A DNA stretch of 64,000 nucleotides from Pedobacter sp. D749. Lineage in GTDB: Bacteria > Bacteroidota > Bacteroidia > Sphingobacteriales > Sphingobacteriaceae. The notes under the pieces were generated by a model. The model was not told the origin of the DNA. It did not search any database and saw only the letters and a list, made by a program, of their open reading frames with translations. The stretch spans positions 62,001 through 126,000 of the forward strand of contig NZ_CP079218.1 of NCBI RefSeq assembly GCF_019317285.1. The letters are read 5' to 3'. The position numbers and the translations under genes were made by a program. Positions within the stretch are counted from its first letter, which is position 1. Each line of letters begins with the position of its first letter. Below, piece by piece: positions 41,802-51,200 of the stretch.

Positions 41802-43265
41802 TTAGTTTTGCCACCATACTTTACTTGTTAATTTATCGCCGCCGATTTTAGCTGCGGCTGCATCGTAATTTGCTTTATTTGTAGCTTTGGTAATTAACGG
41901 GTATTCAAATCTTGTGGGTAATATTCCATTATTTTTTACCGCTGGTCCCTTCGGCAATACAGGATAGCCTGTTCGCCTGTAATCATACCAGGATTCGAAT
42001 CCTGAGAAAAACATGGCAATGTATTTCTGTCCGATTAACCTTTCCATATTCGCATTTGCACCGGTAAACCTGACTGTAGGCCGACCCAAATAGGTGGTTC
42101 CGGCGGTGCCATCCCAGGTGCAGTTCCATTGTTTCCAGGATGCTTCTATGCCCTTATTATAATAAGATTGTGCATCTGCCGTAATCCAGCCTTTTAATGC
42201 AGCTTCAGCTAATAAAAAGTTGACCTCCGACCAGGTTAGGATAGGGAATGGATAGGACCCACCCTTCAATGTGGTAGCCAGGGTAGAAGTTTTAAGTCCG
42301 CCGTTATCTGCAAAAGCAATGGTTTGCTGCTCATCGTAACCGCTCGGAATACCTACATAGGCTCCCGGGGTGTTGCGTGTTGCGTACCGAAACCTTCTGC
42401 CATCTACGGTATTGTTCATCATATCCATTAGCGGTTTCCCCATTCTCCTGCTCCCGCTAAATTCTGCGGCTGCCATTTCTAAAAAAAGGTTTATGAATGG
42501 CTTTGTTCCTGAGTATCTCATCATTGCTTCATCATCATTACTGCCAATAAGAGGGTATTTGGTAGGATTACCGAACATTTCTGCGATCTGCCCGGGGGCA
42601 TTCATCTCTGATTTATTTGATACCCTAACCAGTAAACGCAAACGCATAGAGTTGGCAAATTTTTTCCATTTAATAATATCACCAGAATAGATCAGATCAG
42701 TGGTTTCAAAAGCTTTGTTTTCATCAAAAATTTCGTTTGCCTTTTTAAGATCAGCCAATATGCTGGTATATATGGACTGTTGAGAGTCGTATTTTGGATA
42801 AAGTAAATCATCCCTGCCTCTAAATGCTTCGGTGTACGGTATATCGCCAAACATATCGGTAAGGTTTGAAACAAACCAGGCTTTCATAACCAGGGCTGCT
42901 GCCATATTATTCACATCATTTCTTTGTTCGGCACTTTTATACATTTCACTCATATCGTTGGCTTTCACATAAAGCGTTGTCCAGATGGGATCAAACTCGT
43001 TTTCCTTGAATTCATAACGGGCAAAGTCATTCAGCGCACCTGTCTCTACGGTGTATTGCATAATTTCATTATTTAAGCGGTGAGCACGCCTGGTAATAAG
43101 CCACATGCCATCAAATTGAGCAGGTGCAAGCAGGCTTCCCGGGGCTACGCTGGTTACCCTTACCGGATCGGTATTTAGTTTATCAAAATCTTTAGTGCAG
43201 GAACTGCCCAAACTAGCCGCAAGCAGGAAAGATATTAGTTGAAGGTGTTTTAATAATGTTTTCAT
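41802..43265 (-). CDS. SusD/RagB-like outer-membrane lipoprotein
   Basis: 487 residues. Lipobox G-S-S-C near residue 23 (LAASLGSSCTKDFDKLN). The fold markers of the SusD-like family are present: DPVRVTSVAPGSLLAPAQ, LVMKAWFVSNLTDMFGDIPY, LTWSEVNFLLAEAALKGW and YYNKGIEASWKQW with the helical TPR layout. The protein binds the ligand above the SusC channel, whose gene ends nine bases upstream. The ligand is not predictable from sequence. Confidence 0.92.
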   Translation of the reverse strand: MKTLLKHLQLISFLLAASLGSSCTKDFDKLNTDPVRVTSVAPGSLLAPAQFDGMWLITRRAHRLNNEIMQYTVETGALNDFARYEFKENEFDPIWTTLYVKANDMSEMYKSAEQRNDVNNMAAALVMKAWFVSNLTDMFGDIPYTEAFRGRDDLLYPKYDSQQSIYTSILADLKKANEIFDENKAFETTDLIYSGDIIKWKKFANSMRLRLLVRVSNKSEMNAPGQIAEMFGNPTKYPLIGSNDDEAMMRYSGTKPFINLFLEMAAAEFSGSRRMGKPLMDMMNNTVDGRRFRYATRNTPGAYVGIPSGYDEQQTIAFADNGGLKTSTLATTLKGGSYPFPILTWSEVNFLLAEAALKGWITADAQSYYNKGIEASWKQWNCTWDGTAGTTYLGRPTVRFTGANANMERLIGQKYIAMFFSGFESWYDYRRTGYPVLPKGPAVKNNGILPTRFEYPLITKATNKANYDAAAAKIGGDKLTSKVWWQN

Positions 43266-43274
43266 ATCAGATAT

Positions 43275-46200
43275 TTAAAATGATGCTTTAAGTGTAGCGC
43301 CAAAACTCCTGGTGGATGGGAATTGTCCTGTTTCGAAGCCTGGTTCAATTCTATTTCTATTTAAAGTGGCGATTTCCGGATCATAGAGTGGAAATTTGGT
43401 AAATAGTAAGAGATCACGACCATAAAGGCTGAATGATGCGGAATTGGCACCTAAACTTTTAAGTAGTTTTGCACTAAATCTGTACTCCAATGATACTTCG
43501 CGAAGTTTGATAAAAGAAGCGTCAAAAATGTTTGCCTCTGCATTATCCCTGAGGTACTTTTGGTTGTAATAATCTCCTGGTGTGGCTACGATATCATTTT
43601 TACGGTAGCTTCCGTCTGCATTTTGCACTACACCCTCTCCAATTATTCCATCATATCTTCCTGGTAATGATGATTTCAGTTTTCCTGCTCCTCCTAAAAC
43701 GGAGTGAGAAAAGGAATATATGTCACCCCCTTTTTGTCCGTCAAATAAGAATGAGAAGCTAAATTGGTTATAGCTCAGTTGGTTCTGGATGCCTGCTTTA
43801 AAATCGGGCACCGCTGAACCCAATATTTTTAGGTTTTCAGTATCTATCAAAGGTAATCCCTTATCATCGTGAACGATCTCACCATTGGGCGCTCTCAAAT
43901 AGCCTGAACCGTAAATGTCTCCAATAGATCCGCCCACAATGGCTTTAACAAAACCTCTTGGTCCGGTGGCCATTATAATTTCACTCACATTAGGCGCCAG
44001 TTCCTTAACCAAGCTTCTGTTAGATGAATAGGTCAACATTGTTTTCCATTGCAATTTGCTTTTTTTGTGAAGCAGGCTGGCATTTACCGCGAGCTCAATT
44101 CCCCTGTTATTGATCAATCCGGCATTGAAGATCCTGCCGGTAAAACCCGTTGCCGGATCGTTGGGTACAGTTAGGATCTGATTGGAACTGTTGGCATTGT
44201 AATAGGTAAGATCAAAACCCAGCCGGTTCCCGAAGAACCGAATGTCTATTCCTAATTCCCTGTTGGTAATAATTTCTGGTTTAAGGCTATCACCACCAGG
44301 CAGGGTTGTTGGATTGGTATAGCTTCCTCCAAATTCTGATGGCGTTAAATAATAACCCGTCCGGTAAGGGTCTGTATCATTTCCAACCTGAGATACGGAG
44401 CCCTTAATCTTTAGGTAAGATAATGCCCTAAAGGCAGACAAATCAAATATTTCACTGGCTATAGCGCTTCCTGAAAAGGAGTAATAAAAGTAGGAGTTAT
44501 TGGCTTTTGGCAAGGTGCTGGACCAATCATTACGACCGGTTACGTCCATGAACAAAAAGTTTTTGTAATTAAACTGAGCCAGGGCATAAAGACTTTGAAC
44601 TTCCTTGTTGGCTGGTGAGAGCACAATTAAGGGCCGGTCTTTAGCGTTACCAAGCGTATAAATTCCGGGAGTACTGAGTCTTTCAGCAGTGATGAGGTTG
44701 TTTTGGATCTTATTTTTAAAAATACTACCTCCTGCCGAGAAAGAAAGGTCGAGATCACGGAGTAATTTTTCATCGTATTTATAAAGGAAGTCATAATTCT
44801 GTTCCTGCATCATTACCGTTTGCTCCTGGTAACGGCCAACGGCAAATCGGATACTGCTGTATGGTCTTCTGGTGGTTCTGAATGATGAATTTTGGTCGAT
44901 ACCACCTCTCAGCATTAAGCTCATTTTTTTACTTAAATTATAGGTTGCTGTGACGTTACCGAAAATTCGGTCCTGGTCTAAAGTGTTCAGGTTCTCATAT
45001 AGGATAAAATAGGGATTGTCAACAGAAGGGTTAAGCAGGTTATTCTGATCCACATCCTTAACATCCCAGTAATCCTTATAATAGGAAGCAGGAATGTTAG
45101 CCGAGCGGTACATCAACCCATACATAAAGGAATTGGTATTATAACCCGAAAGCGGTAAGTTATCACTTTGCTTATGATAATAGTTGAACCCCGTAGATAA
45201 TTGAAAATTTTTGAGTTTGCTGTTACTGGAAAAAGCAAGCCTGTTGAAGGTATAACCAGTATTTGGCAAGATATACTTGTTGCGTACATCGTTGTAAGAT
45301 AACCTTACTGAATTTTTACTGTCACCACCTGTTAGCGAGAGTGTATTGTTATAGGTAACGCCTGTTACAAAAGCATCTTTTACATAGTTTTTATCAGCAA
45401 CCCACGGCGTTTTTTCTATTCCCCGAGTTTTGGTTACCGGATCATACTGATAGTAGAGCTGTCTGGAAAAAGCCGGGCCAAAGGACCGGGTAGAATTTGT
45501 ACTTGGTCCGTCAGGGCTGGCACCGTAAGAGAAATAAGTATTGATGGTGTTTCCCGCGCCATATTCGTACTGAAAATCAGGATAATGCAACACGCCTTCG
45601 AGGTTAGCACTGCTATTAAAGGTTACGTTCAACCGTTCTTTACGTTCAGCATTATTTTTGGTAGTGATCAATATCGCACCTGATGCAGCTCTCGAACCAT
45701 ACAAGGCTGCGGCAGAAGGGCCTCTTAAAACCGTTACGTCTTTAATATCTTCGGCATTGATATCACTCAGGGCATTTCCATAATCAACCGGAGGCTCAGT
45801 GTTTCCGGTTGCTCCATAGCTTAACCCATTATTTCCCACCATGCCACTCAACACGGGTACACCATCGATTACAATTAAAGGTTCTCCTTTATCAAGATCC
45901 AATGAGTTTTGTCCGCGCAACGTTATCCTAACTGTACCACCTGGACCTGCTCCTGCCCGGCTAATGTTTAATCCCGGCACCTTACCCGATAAGGCATTTA
46001 CCCAGTTACCGGGAACCGTTTTCGAAATTTCCTCCCCATCAATTTTGGTTACAGCGTACCCCAGGCTCTTTTCTTCCCTTTTAATACCCAACGCGGTTAC
46101 CACTACGTTTTCTAAGGTATGCTCATGGCCAGATAGTTCGATATGAATAGGGCTACCTCCTGTTTTTACCCTTTGTATTTGCTTCGTCTCATAAGAAACA

Positions 46201-46697
46201 TGGCTTATTTCTAATGTATAAGTTCCAGGTTGAACTGCTAATTGGAAAAAACCACTGCTATTTGTTGTTGTATGCTTGCTTAATTCAATTAGCTTAATAT
46301 TAGCGCCCGGAAGCGCTTTGCCCGTTTCATCGCTTACCTGCCCTGATATAGATGTTTCCTGACTGCCATCTTCGCTTCCTTGTTTTGCTAAAATTACGAT
46401 CTTGTTGGCTTGAGCGATGTATTTCAGCTTAGTATCTTTTAAAACCTGGGTCAATACTGATGATACTGAAACATTGCTTACATTAACGGATATATCATGG
46501 TAAGGTAAAACCAGCTCCTCATTAAAGACAACCTGAATTCCCGACGCTTTTTGTATGCTTGAAAGCGCCGTTCTTAAATTTTGATGTTGAAGCTTGAGGG
46601 TGATTTTAACCGCTGCAGGAGATTGTGCATTTGCTGGCCTCGGCATCAGTAACTGACTTCCAAGAACCAGAAGCACTAATAAGTAAATTTGTTTCAT
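43275..46697 (-). CDS. SusC/RagA-family TonB-dependent transporter with STN signalling domain
   Basis: 1,140 residues. Signal peptide ends PANAQ. An STN domain (about 28-105: ITLKLQHQNLRTALSSIQKA) faces the FecR protein. A carboxypeptidase-regulatory domain (about 115-205: ISGQVSDETGKALPGANI) leads to the plug with VVVTALGIKREEKSLGYAV, LSGKVPGLNISRAG and VTVLRGPSAAALYGSRAASG, the SusC signature. The barrel runs to the end (FGATLKASF). The STN domain marks it as a transducer that signals ligand binding to the upstream FecR/ECF sigma pair. Confidence 0.94.
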   Translation of the reverse strand: MKQIYLLVLLVLGSQLLMPRPANAQSPAAVKITLKLQHQNLRTALSSIQKASGIQVVFNEELVLPYHDISVNVSNVSVSSVLTQVLKDTKLKYIAQANKIVILAKQGSEDGSQETSISGQVSDETGKALPGANIKLIELSKHTTTNSSGFFQLAVQPGTYTLEISHVSYETKQIQRVKTGGSPIHIELSGHEHTLENVVVTALGIKREEKSLGYAVTKIDGEEISKTVPGNWVNALSGKVPGLNISRAGAGPGGTVRITLRGQNSLDLDKGEPLIVIDGVPVLSGMVGNNGLSYGATGNTEPPVDYGNALSDINAEDIKDVTVLRGPSAAALYGSRAASGAILITTKNNAERKERLNVTFNSSANLEGVLHYPDFQYEYGAGNTINTYFSYGASPDGPSTNSTRSFGPAFSRQLYYQYDPVTKTRGIEKTPWVADKNYVKDAFVTGVTYNNTLSLTGGDSKNSVRLSYNDVRNKYILPNTGYTFNRLAFSSNSKLKNFQLSTGFNYYHKQSDNLPLSGYNTNSFMYGLMYRSANIPASYYKDYWDVKDVDQNNLLNPSVDNPYFILYENLNTLDQDRIFGNVTATYNLSKKMSLMLRGGIDQNSSFRTTRRPYSSIRFAVGRYQEQTVMMQEQNYDFLYKYDEKLLRDLDLSFSAGGSIFKNKIQNNLITAERLSTPGIYTLGNAKDRPLIVLSPANKEVQSLYALAQFNYKNFLFMDVTGRNDWSSTLPKANNSYFYYSFSGSAIASEIFDLSAFRALSYLKIKGSVSQVGNDTDPYRTGYYLTPSEFGGSYTNPTTLPGGDSLKPEIITNRELGIDIRFFGNRLGFDLTYYNANSSNQILTVPNDPATGFTGRIFNAGLINNRGIELAVNASLLHKKSKLQWKTMLTYSSNRSLVKELAPNVSEIIMATGPRGFVKAIVGGSIGDIYGSGYLRAPNGEIVHDDKGLPLIDTENLKILGSAVPDFKAGIQNQLSYNQFSFSFLFDGQKGGDIYSFSHSVLGGAGKLKSSLPGRYDGIIGEGVVQNADGSYRKNDIVATPGDYYNQKYLRDNAEANIFDASFIKLREVSLEYRFSAKLLKSLGANSASFSLYGRDLLLFTKFPLYDPEIATLNRNRIEPGFETGQFPSTRSFGATLKASF

Positions 46698-46810
46698 TTG
46701 AGATTTTCTTGTCGTATTTATACAGGTATATCCAAGAAATCTGCAAGTGGTAGTAGAAAAATTTGAAAATTGTTTTATTTATGGTAAAAAGCGCCTGAAA
46801 AGGTCACCAG

Positions 46811-47764
46811 TTACCTGGATCGCTTTTTAAAAGTTACTGTTCTGTCTCGCTGTTCGTAAGAAAGGCCATTGGCACTAGCCAAAATACTTAGGATATCGCT
46901 TATCTTTTCGTTTGATATAAAGCCCGCCGTTACGCGATAATCCTTAATTTCTGCTTGCTTGAAATGGAACTGAAGCCTATATTTTTTGGACAGCACGGCA
47001 CACACGTCTGCTAGCCGGTCATTATTAAAGGAGAGATCGCCGTGTTGCCAGCTGATAACCGTTTGAGCGTCTACAGTACGTTGTATCATAACACCAGTTT
47101 GACTATCTACCGTGACCTGCTGATTGGGTAGTAATACTGCCGATCGCGTTCCTGTGCTATTGGAAACACAAACTTTTCCCCGGGTTACTGCAACCTGCAG
47201 GTTACTGAGATAACGATAGGCTTTTATATTGAATGCGGTACCGAGCACCTGCGTATTAATATTTTTTGAGGTAACGATAAAAGGATGGGAGGGATCATGG
47301 CTGATGTCAAAATAGGCTTCACCTTCTACGAGGTTCACCTGGCGGTTTGCTTTAGAAAAACGATTTGGGTAAGTTAGCTTACTTCCGCCGTTTAACCAAA
47401 CCATGGAACCATCAGGCAATGAAATTTTTATGCGTTCACCTTCCAGTGCTGTTTTTTCCAGAATCACCACAGGATCTGCCCAATCGCGAATATCGTTTCT
47501 GAATATCAGTAAACTGCCCAGCGTGATAAACAACATGGCTGCAATGCGCATTATTGGCCATAGGGATTTACGTTCAAACAGTTTTTGATCGATGTTTCTT
47601 TTGATCCGCTGCTTGGTGATGATCTCTTCAGGCTGGCTCCATTCCCAATCGCCTTTTTCGGCCCTTGCATCAAACCACTCCTCCAAAGCTTTCTTTTCAT
47701 CAGCTGTACAGTGTCCCTTTCGGTAACGCTCAAGAAGTTCGTTAATACCTTTTGAATCCATCAT
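46811..47764 (-). CDS. FecR-family anti-sigma/transducer protein
   Basis: 317 residues. Cytoplasmic N-terminus with NELLERYRKGHCTADEKKALEEW, one membrane segment (IMRIAAMLFITLGSLLIF, about 82-99), a FecR domain (KISLPDGSMVWLNGGSKLTYP, VNLVEGEAYFDISHD) and a C-terminal STN-like DUF4974 domain (LSFNNDRLADVCAVLSKKY). It holds the sigma factor and releases it when the STN domain of the SusC protein signals. It lies between the sigma gene and susC, 89 and 113 bases from each. Confidence 0.93.
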   Translation of the reverse strand: MMDSKGINELLERYRKGHCTADEKKALEEWFDARAEKGDWEWSQPEEIITKQRIKRNIDQKLFERKSLWPIMRIAAMLFITLGSLLIFRNDIRDWADPVVILEKTALEGERIKISLPDGSMVWLNGGSKLTYPNRFSKANRQVNLVEGEAYFDISHDPSHPFIVTSKNINTQVLGTAFNIKAYRYLSNLQVAVTRGKVCVSNSTGTRSAVLLPNQQVTVDSQTGVMIQRTVDAQTVISWQHGDLSFNNDRLADVCAVLSKKYRLQFHFKQAEIKDYRVTAGFISNEKISDILSILASANGLSYEQRDRTVTFKKRSR

Positions 47765-47853
47765 TTAATAATATCCGGAAAAGTAGGTGTTGGTAGTAGA
47801 TATTTCAAAATATTTTTTCAAATCCAGTTAAGCGGGTACGAAATCTTTCAAAA

Positions 47854-48450
47854 TTAGAACATTATTGAATAAAATATAATACAGACTTTAAATACAGAAT
47901 CATATTTAAGCACCGTCCTGAAATGCTTTAAGACGTTGCTAATCTGCTTTTTCACGGTTTTATCAGAAATCTGCAACCGATCTGAAATCTCCTTATGACT
48001 AAGCTGTTCCCGCCTGCTGAGCATAAAAACCTGACGCATTTTGGAAGGAAGCTTTTCCAATTCAATATTAATGAGCGAATCGAGCTCCTTCGCCTCAATT
48101 ACATCAGTTGCGGAATGTTGTTGCTTGGAATTGAAGTAACTGATTAAATTTTCCTCATGTTTTCCTTTTTTGAGCTGATCCTGTACAAAGTTGATCCCTT
48201 TAAAACGTGCTGCGGTAAAAAGATAACCACTAAGCGTGCGCTGATCAGCTATTTCTTCCCTTCTTGACCACAAGGAAATAAATATTTCCTGAACAATATC
48301 TTCTGCGGCTTCCTTATCGCGGATAACTTTTACTACATAGAGAAACAACTTTTGCCAGTAGGCATTATAGATATCATCAAAAGCATCCTTTTCACCACGG
48401 CATAACCGGCGGAAAAGCTCTTGGTCATCGTAAGCTTCTGGCATATCCAT
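47854..48450 (-). CDS. ECF RNA polymerase sigma factor
   Basis: 198 residues (Met3 also possible). Region 2 reads DAFDDIYNAYWQKLFLYVVKVI, with EAAEDIVQEIFISLW; region 4 reads LPSKMRQVFMLSRREQLSHKEI and LQISDKTVKKQISNVLKHF. It is the FecI-like group of Bacteroidota. It directs transcription of the downstream FecR-SusC-SusD-EEP genes when FecR lets it go. A TAGTTTTG -7 element lies just before it. Confidence 0.93.
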   Translation of the reverse strand: MDMPEAYDDQELFRRLCRGEKDAFDDIYNAYWQKLFLYVVKVIRDKEAAEDIVQEIFISLWSRREEIADQRTLSGYLFTAARFKGINFVQDQLKKGKHEENLISYFNSKQQHSATDVIEAKELDSLINIELEKLPSKMRQVFMLSRREQLSHKEISDRLQISDKTVKKQISNVLKHFRTVLKYDSVFKVCIIFYSIMF

Positions 48451-48470
48451 CAGGAATGTAATTAATATCG

Positions 48471-48499
48471 CAAAACTACTGTGGTAATGTTAAATCAAA
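48471..48499 (-). promoter_or_regulatory. Bacteroidota-type promoter of the sigma gene
   Basis: On the minus strand TTTG (48499-48496), 17 bases, then TAGTTTTG (48478-48471), an exact TAnnTTTG. It ends 20 bases before the first start codon, so the leader is short. Confidence 0.55.
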
Positions 48500-48850
48500 G
48501 TTTAGCCAGTATTATGCTATGTTCGGTCTATTATGCTGTTTTGGATGATAGAAATAAAAATAATCTTCGAAATTTCTTTGCTTCCGGCTGGCCGAATGAG
48601 AATGGAGGATGGGAGTTGAGGAATAAGTATTTTAAAGGATGCCTCGGGTATAAGGGGTGATTTTTTGGAAAGGTATACGATTTAAAAGCCATTTGCATAT
48701 GGTATAATTAAGCCAATATATTTTAATGTTGTAGGATTTTTTTAGATTTGATGTATAGAAAACCGCTAAGTTTAAATACGTGCCCTCTCCAATTTGAATT
48801 TATATGTCTGATAGTTTTATACATAAGCCAGCTGAACAGCATTTAAAAAA
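48500..48850. other. Intergenic region between sigma gene and AraC gene
   Basis: 351 bases without a convincing gene. A G-rich stretch near 48600-48655 (GAATGGAGGATGGGAGTTGAGG) differs from its surroundings but forms no clear structure or frame. Confidence 0.3.
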
Positions 48851-49768
48851 ATGACCATCACAAATAAAGAAATACAGGCCGATTATCAAAATCGAATTAA
48901 CCGGGTATTTGAATTTATTGATGAAAACCTGGATGCTGATTTGTCATTAAATACAATTGCAGAGATTGCTTTTTTCTCACCTTTCCACTTTCATAGGATT
49001 TTCAAATTTATTACAGGTGAAACATTAAACGAATATGTAAACAGACAGAAAATTGAAAAATCATCTTTAGCCCTGTTGCATAAAAATATAACAACATCTG
49101 AAATAGCACATCGATACGGTTTCAGTGACAATTCTTCATATTCAAGAGCTTTTAAAAAGTATTTCGGAATAAGTCCAAAAGAATTTAAACTGCAAAATCC
49201 GAATAGACATAGCAAGATTTGTCAACTTGAAAGCAAGAACGGACAAGAGTACCCCGATTTTGAAAAATACATTTGCATCATTGATAACCTTAAAAAATGG
49301 ATAAAAATGAATGCAAAAATTGAAATTAAAGAAATGCCAAAAATGGATTTGGCATATGTATCAAGTATTGGAACACAGAACCTTGAATCTGCTTATCAAA
49401 CATTAATGAAATGGGCTACACCTCAAGGTTTGATTAATGAGCAAACTAAAATGGTTACAATTTACCACGACAGTTTTAAAGTTACAGAAGCCAGCAAAGT
49501 AAGAAGGAGTGCTGCAATCTTACTAAATAAACCAGTTGAAGTAAATGGCGAAATTGGGCTAACTTCAATTCAAAAAGGAAAATTTATTGTAGGCAGTTTT
49601 GAAATTGGTCTGAATGAATTCGAAAAATCCTGGACGGGATTATTTTTATGGATGAACGAAAATGGATATAAAAAAGCTGATAAAAAGCCATTTGAGGTTT
49701 ATCATAACAACTTTAATGAACATCCGGAAAGAAAGGCAATTGTTGATTTTTGCATTCCAATCGAATAG
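48851..49768 (+). CDS. AraC-family regulator with GyrI-like C-terminal domain
   Basis: 305 residues. The DNA-binding domain comes first: RVFEFIDENLDADLSLNTIA, FFSPFHFHRIFKFITGETLNEYV and SEIAHRYGFSDNSSYSRAFKKYFG. From about residue 155 there is a GyrI-like effector domain (KIEIKEMPKMDLAYVSSIG, KFIVGSFEIGLNEFEKSWTGLF, PFEVYHNNFNEHPERKAIVD) ending in the typical FCIPIE. This is the Rob/GyrI layout that binds small hydrophobic molecules. The gene is more A+T-rich than its neighbours and is followed at 17 bases by an inverted repeat element, so it may be acquired. Confidence 0.88.
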   Translation: MTITNKEIQADYQNRINRVFEFIDENLDADLSLNTIAEIAFFSPFHFHRIFKFITGETLNEYVNRQKIEKSSLALLHKNITTSEIAHRYGFSDNSSYSRAFKKYFGISPKEFKLQNPNRHSKICQLESKNGQEYPDFEKYICIIDNLKKWIKMNAKIEIKEMPKMDLAYVSSIGTQNLESAYQTLMKWATPQGLINEQTKMVTIYHDSFKVTEASKVRRSAAILLNKPVEVNGEIGLTSIQKGKFIVGSFEIGLNEFEKSWTGLFLWMNENGYKKADKKPFEVYHNNFNEHPERKAIVDFCIPIE

Positions 49769-49785
49769 TAAAGCTTGATATAACG

Positions 49786-49896
49786 CTGTGTATTGGTAGT
49801 GGTGGTTTTGTGCTAAAAATAAAATTTTAGTATTTAATAACCTCAGTGTTAAAACAAAATTTAGGTGCTTATAAATCCACTACTAACAATACACAG
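49786..49896. repeat. 111-bp inverted-repeat element (MITE- or attC-like)
   Basis: Ends CTGTGTATTGGTAGTGG and CCACTACTAACAATACACAG pair over 17 bases with a three-base bulge. The interior (GTGGTTTTGTGCTAAAA ... AGGTGCTTATAAATCCAC) is also partly self-complementary (TTTGTGC with GGTGCTTA side). It begins directly after AACG. The shape resembles small non-autonomous elements, or attC sites of integron-like cassettes, that follow single genes in Bacteroidota genomes. Confidence 0.6.
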
Positions 49897-50083
49897 ATCA
49901 TTAAATCTGATAGTTAAAATTTATCAAATTTCCCTTTTTAAATGATGCTATGTTTTAAGCAAAGCAACGTTCCTCATGTTAAGGCAAGTCCTTTCAAAGC
50001 GATTAATTTTCCAATACATTCAATATGCATTTCTGTAACAAGACTTCTGCTATTCAACGAATAATATCGATACTTTTAGATTT

Positions 50084-50683
50084 TTATTCAATTCCGCTTC
50101 GCATCTGCTCAAAACCTTTAAGAAGGTCATCGATCGTTTTTAGCTGTTTTTTTTGTTTATAAAATCTGTTCCATAAAGAGACTGCTACAATATAGGCGGT
50201 AGTAATGGCCAGGGCTGTCAGGGTAAAAATTAAACTTCCTCTTTTTGTGATTTCGACAATATATCCAACCAGCGCCAGATATAGCAAAACCGAATATATC
50301 CACATATATTTTGTCAGCATTTTCTTCTGCCATTTGAGTTTTCCAATCTGATTGTTCAGGTATTCAATACCCGAAATATCGCGCTGATCTTTTTTGAAGT
50401 CATAACTTTTCCAGCTTAAGACGGCAAAAACAACCATCAGGGTAAAGGCCGAAGCAATGCTCATATCAAAAGGCCAGTTGTATTCGTTGTGGTAGGTAAA
50501 ATATACCCAGGTAATTACCGAACCTGCAATGATAAAGCCAATACTCATGCAGATATTAGATCTGCGCAGTTTGCGCTGATGTTTTTCCCATTTATCCTGG
50601 ACAACATGAGCGGCATGGTCTATGGTATTGTTTTCTACCGGCTGCGATAGCCAGCTGTTTTGAAGCTCCTGAAAATTTGTCAT
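50084..50683 (-). CDS. Four-helix membrane protein coupled to an ECF sigma factor
   Basis: 199 residues. A cytoplasmic N-terminus (NFQELQNSWLSQPVENN) precedes four membrane segments (ICMSIGFIIAGSVITWVY, ASAFTLMVVFAVLSW, YMWIYSVLLYLALVGYIV, FTLTALAITTAYIVAVSLW) and a helical tail (KKQLKTIDDLLKGFEQM). Its start overlaps the sigma stop as ATGA. It has no recognised anti-sigma domain, but membrane proteins in this place are commonly the anti-sigma partner, and this role is inferred from coupling. Confidence 0.78.
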   Translation of the reverse strand: MTNFQELQNSWLSQPVENNTIDHAAHVVQDKWEKHQRKLRRSNICMSIGFIIAGSVITWVYFTYHNEYNWPFDMSIASAFTLMVVFAVLSWKSYDFKKDQRDISGIEYLNNQIGKLKWQKKMLTKYMWIYSVLLYLALVGYIVEITKRGSLIFTLTALAITTAYIVAVSLWNRFYKQKKQLKTIDDLLKGFEQMRSGIE

Positions 50684-51192
50684 TTTTTATTCTCCATGAG
50701 GTTAAGTAAACGTTCTTTAATGCGGTTTATCCGTACACCGGTATTGGTTAAACTTGCACCGGTTATCTCGGCGATTTCTTTATAGCTTTTCTGTTCGAGT
50801 ACAAGTGAAATGATGATGCGGTCCTGAGCAGCAAGCTGACTTATACAGAACCTGAGTTTTTCCAGCTTTGCTTCCTGTTCCATCTTTTCGGGAATTTGTT
50901 CAATATCAGGAATTTGGAAAGTATCAGAAATGGACAGATAATCATGGCGCTTGTTTTTGGAATTGAAACCAATGGCAGTATTCACTGCAATCCGGTATAT
51001 CCAGGTACTCACTTTTGATTTCCCTTTGAAATTCTGAATGCTCTTCCAGATCTGAAAAAGGATTTCCTGATACAGGTCATCTGCATAAGAAATATCGTAC
51101 AGATAGGCTCTGCAAATCCGGTAAATGCTTGCATGATTGGCCTTAACCAGCTCATTAAAGTATCCCTGCTGATCGCGATTGTTCTCTGGCAC
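50680..51192 (-). CDS. ECF RNA polymerase sigma factor (second)
   Basis: 170 residues. Region 2: HASIYRICRAYLYDISYADDLYQEILFQIWKS and WIYRIAVNTAIGF; region 4: LAAQDRIIISLVLEQKSYKEIAEITGASLTNTGVRINRIKERL. Not of the FecI type next to SusC; the partner is the membrane protein it is coupled to. It lies eight bases after the alpha/beta hydrolase gene, so the three form one transcript. Confidence 0.92.
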   Translation of the reverse strand: MPENNRDQQGYFNELVKANHASIYRICRAYLYDISYADDLYQEILFQIWKSIQNFKGKSKVSTWIYRIAVNTAIGFNSKNKRHDYLSISDTFQIPDIEQIPEKMEQEAKLEKLRFCISQLAAQDRIIISLVLEQKSYKEIAEITGASLTNTGVRINRIKERLLNLMENKK

Positions 51193-51200
51193 AGTTTTAT

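Noticed and set aside
41639..41851. 70-codon plus-strand frame over the phosphatase lipoprotein start
   Set aside because: It is antisense to a signal peptide, which often gives a hydrophobic mirror frame.
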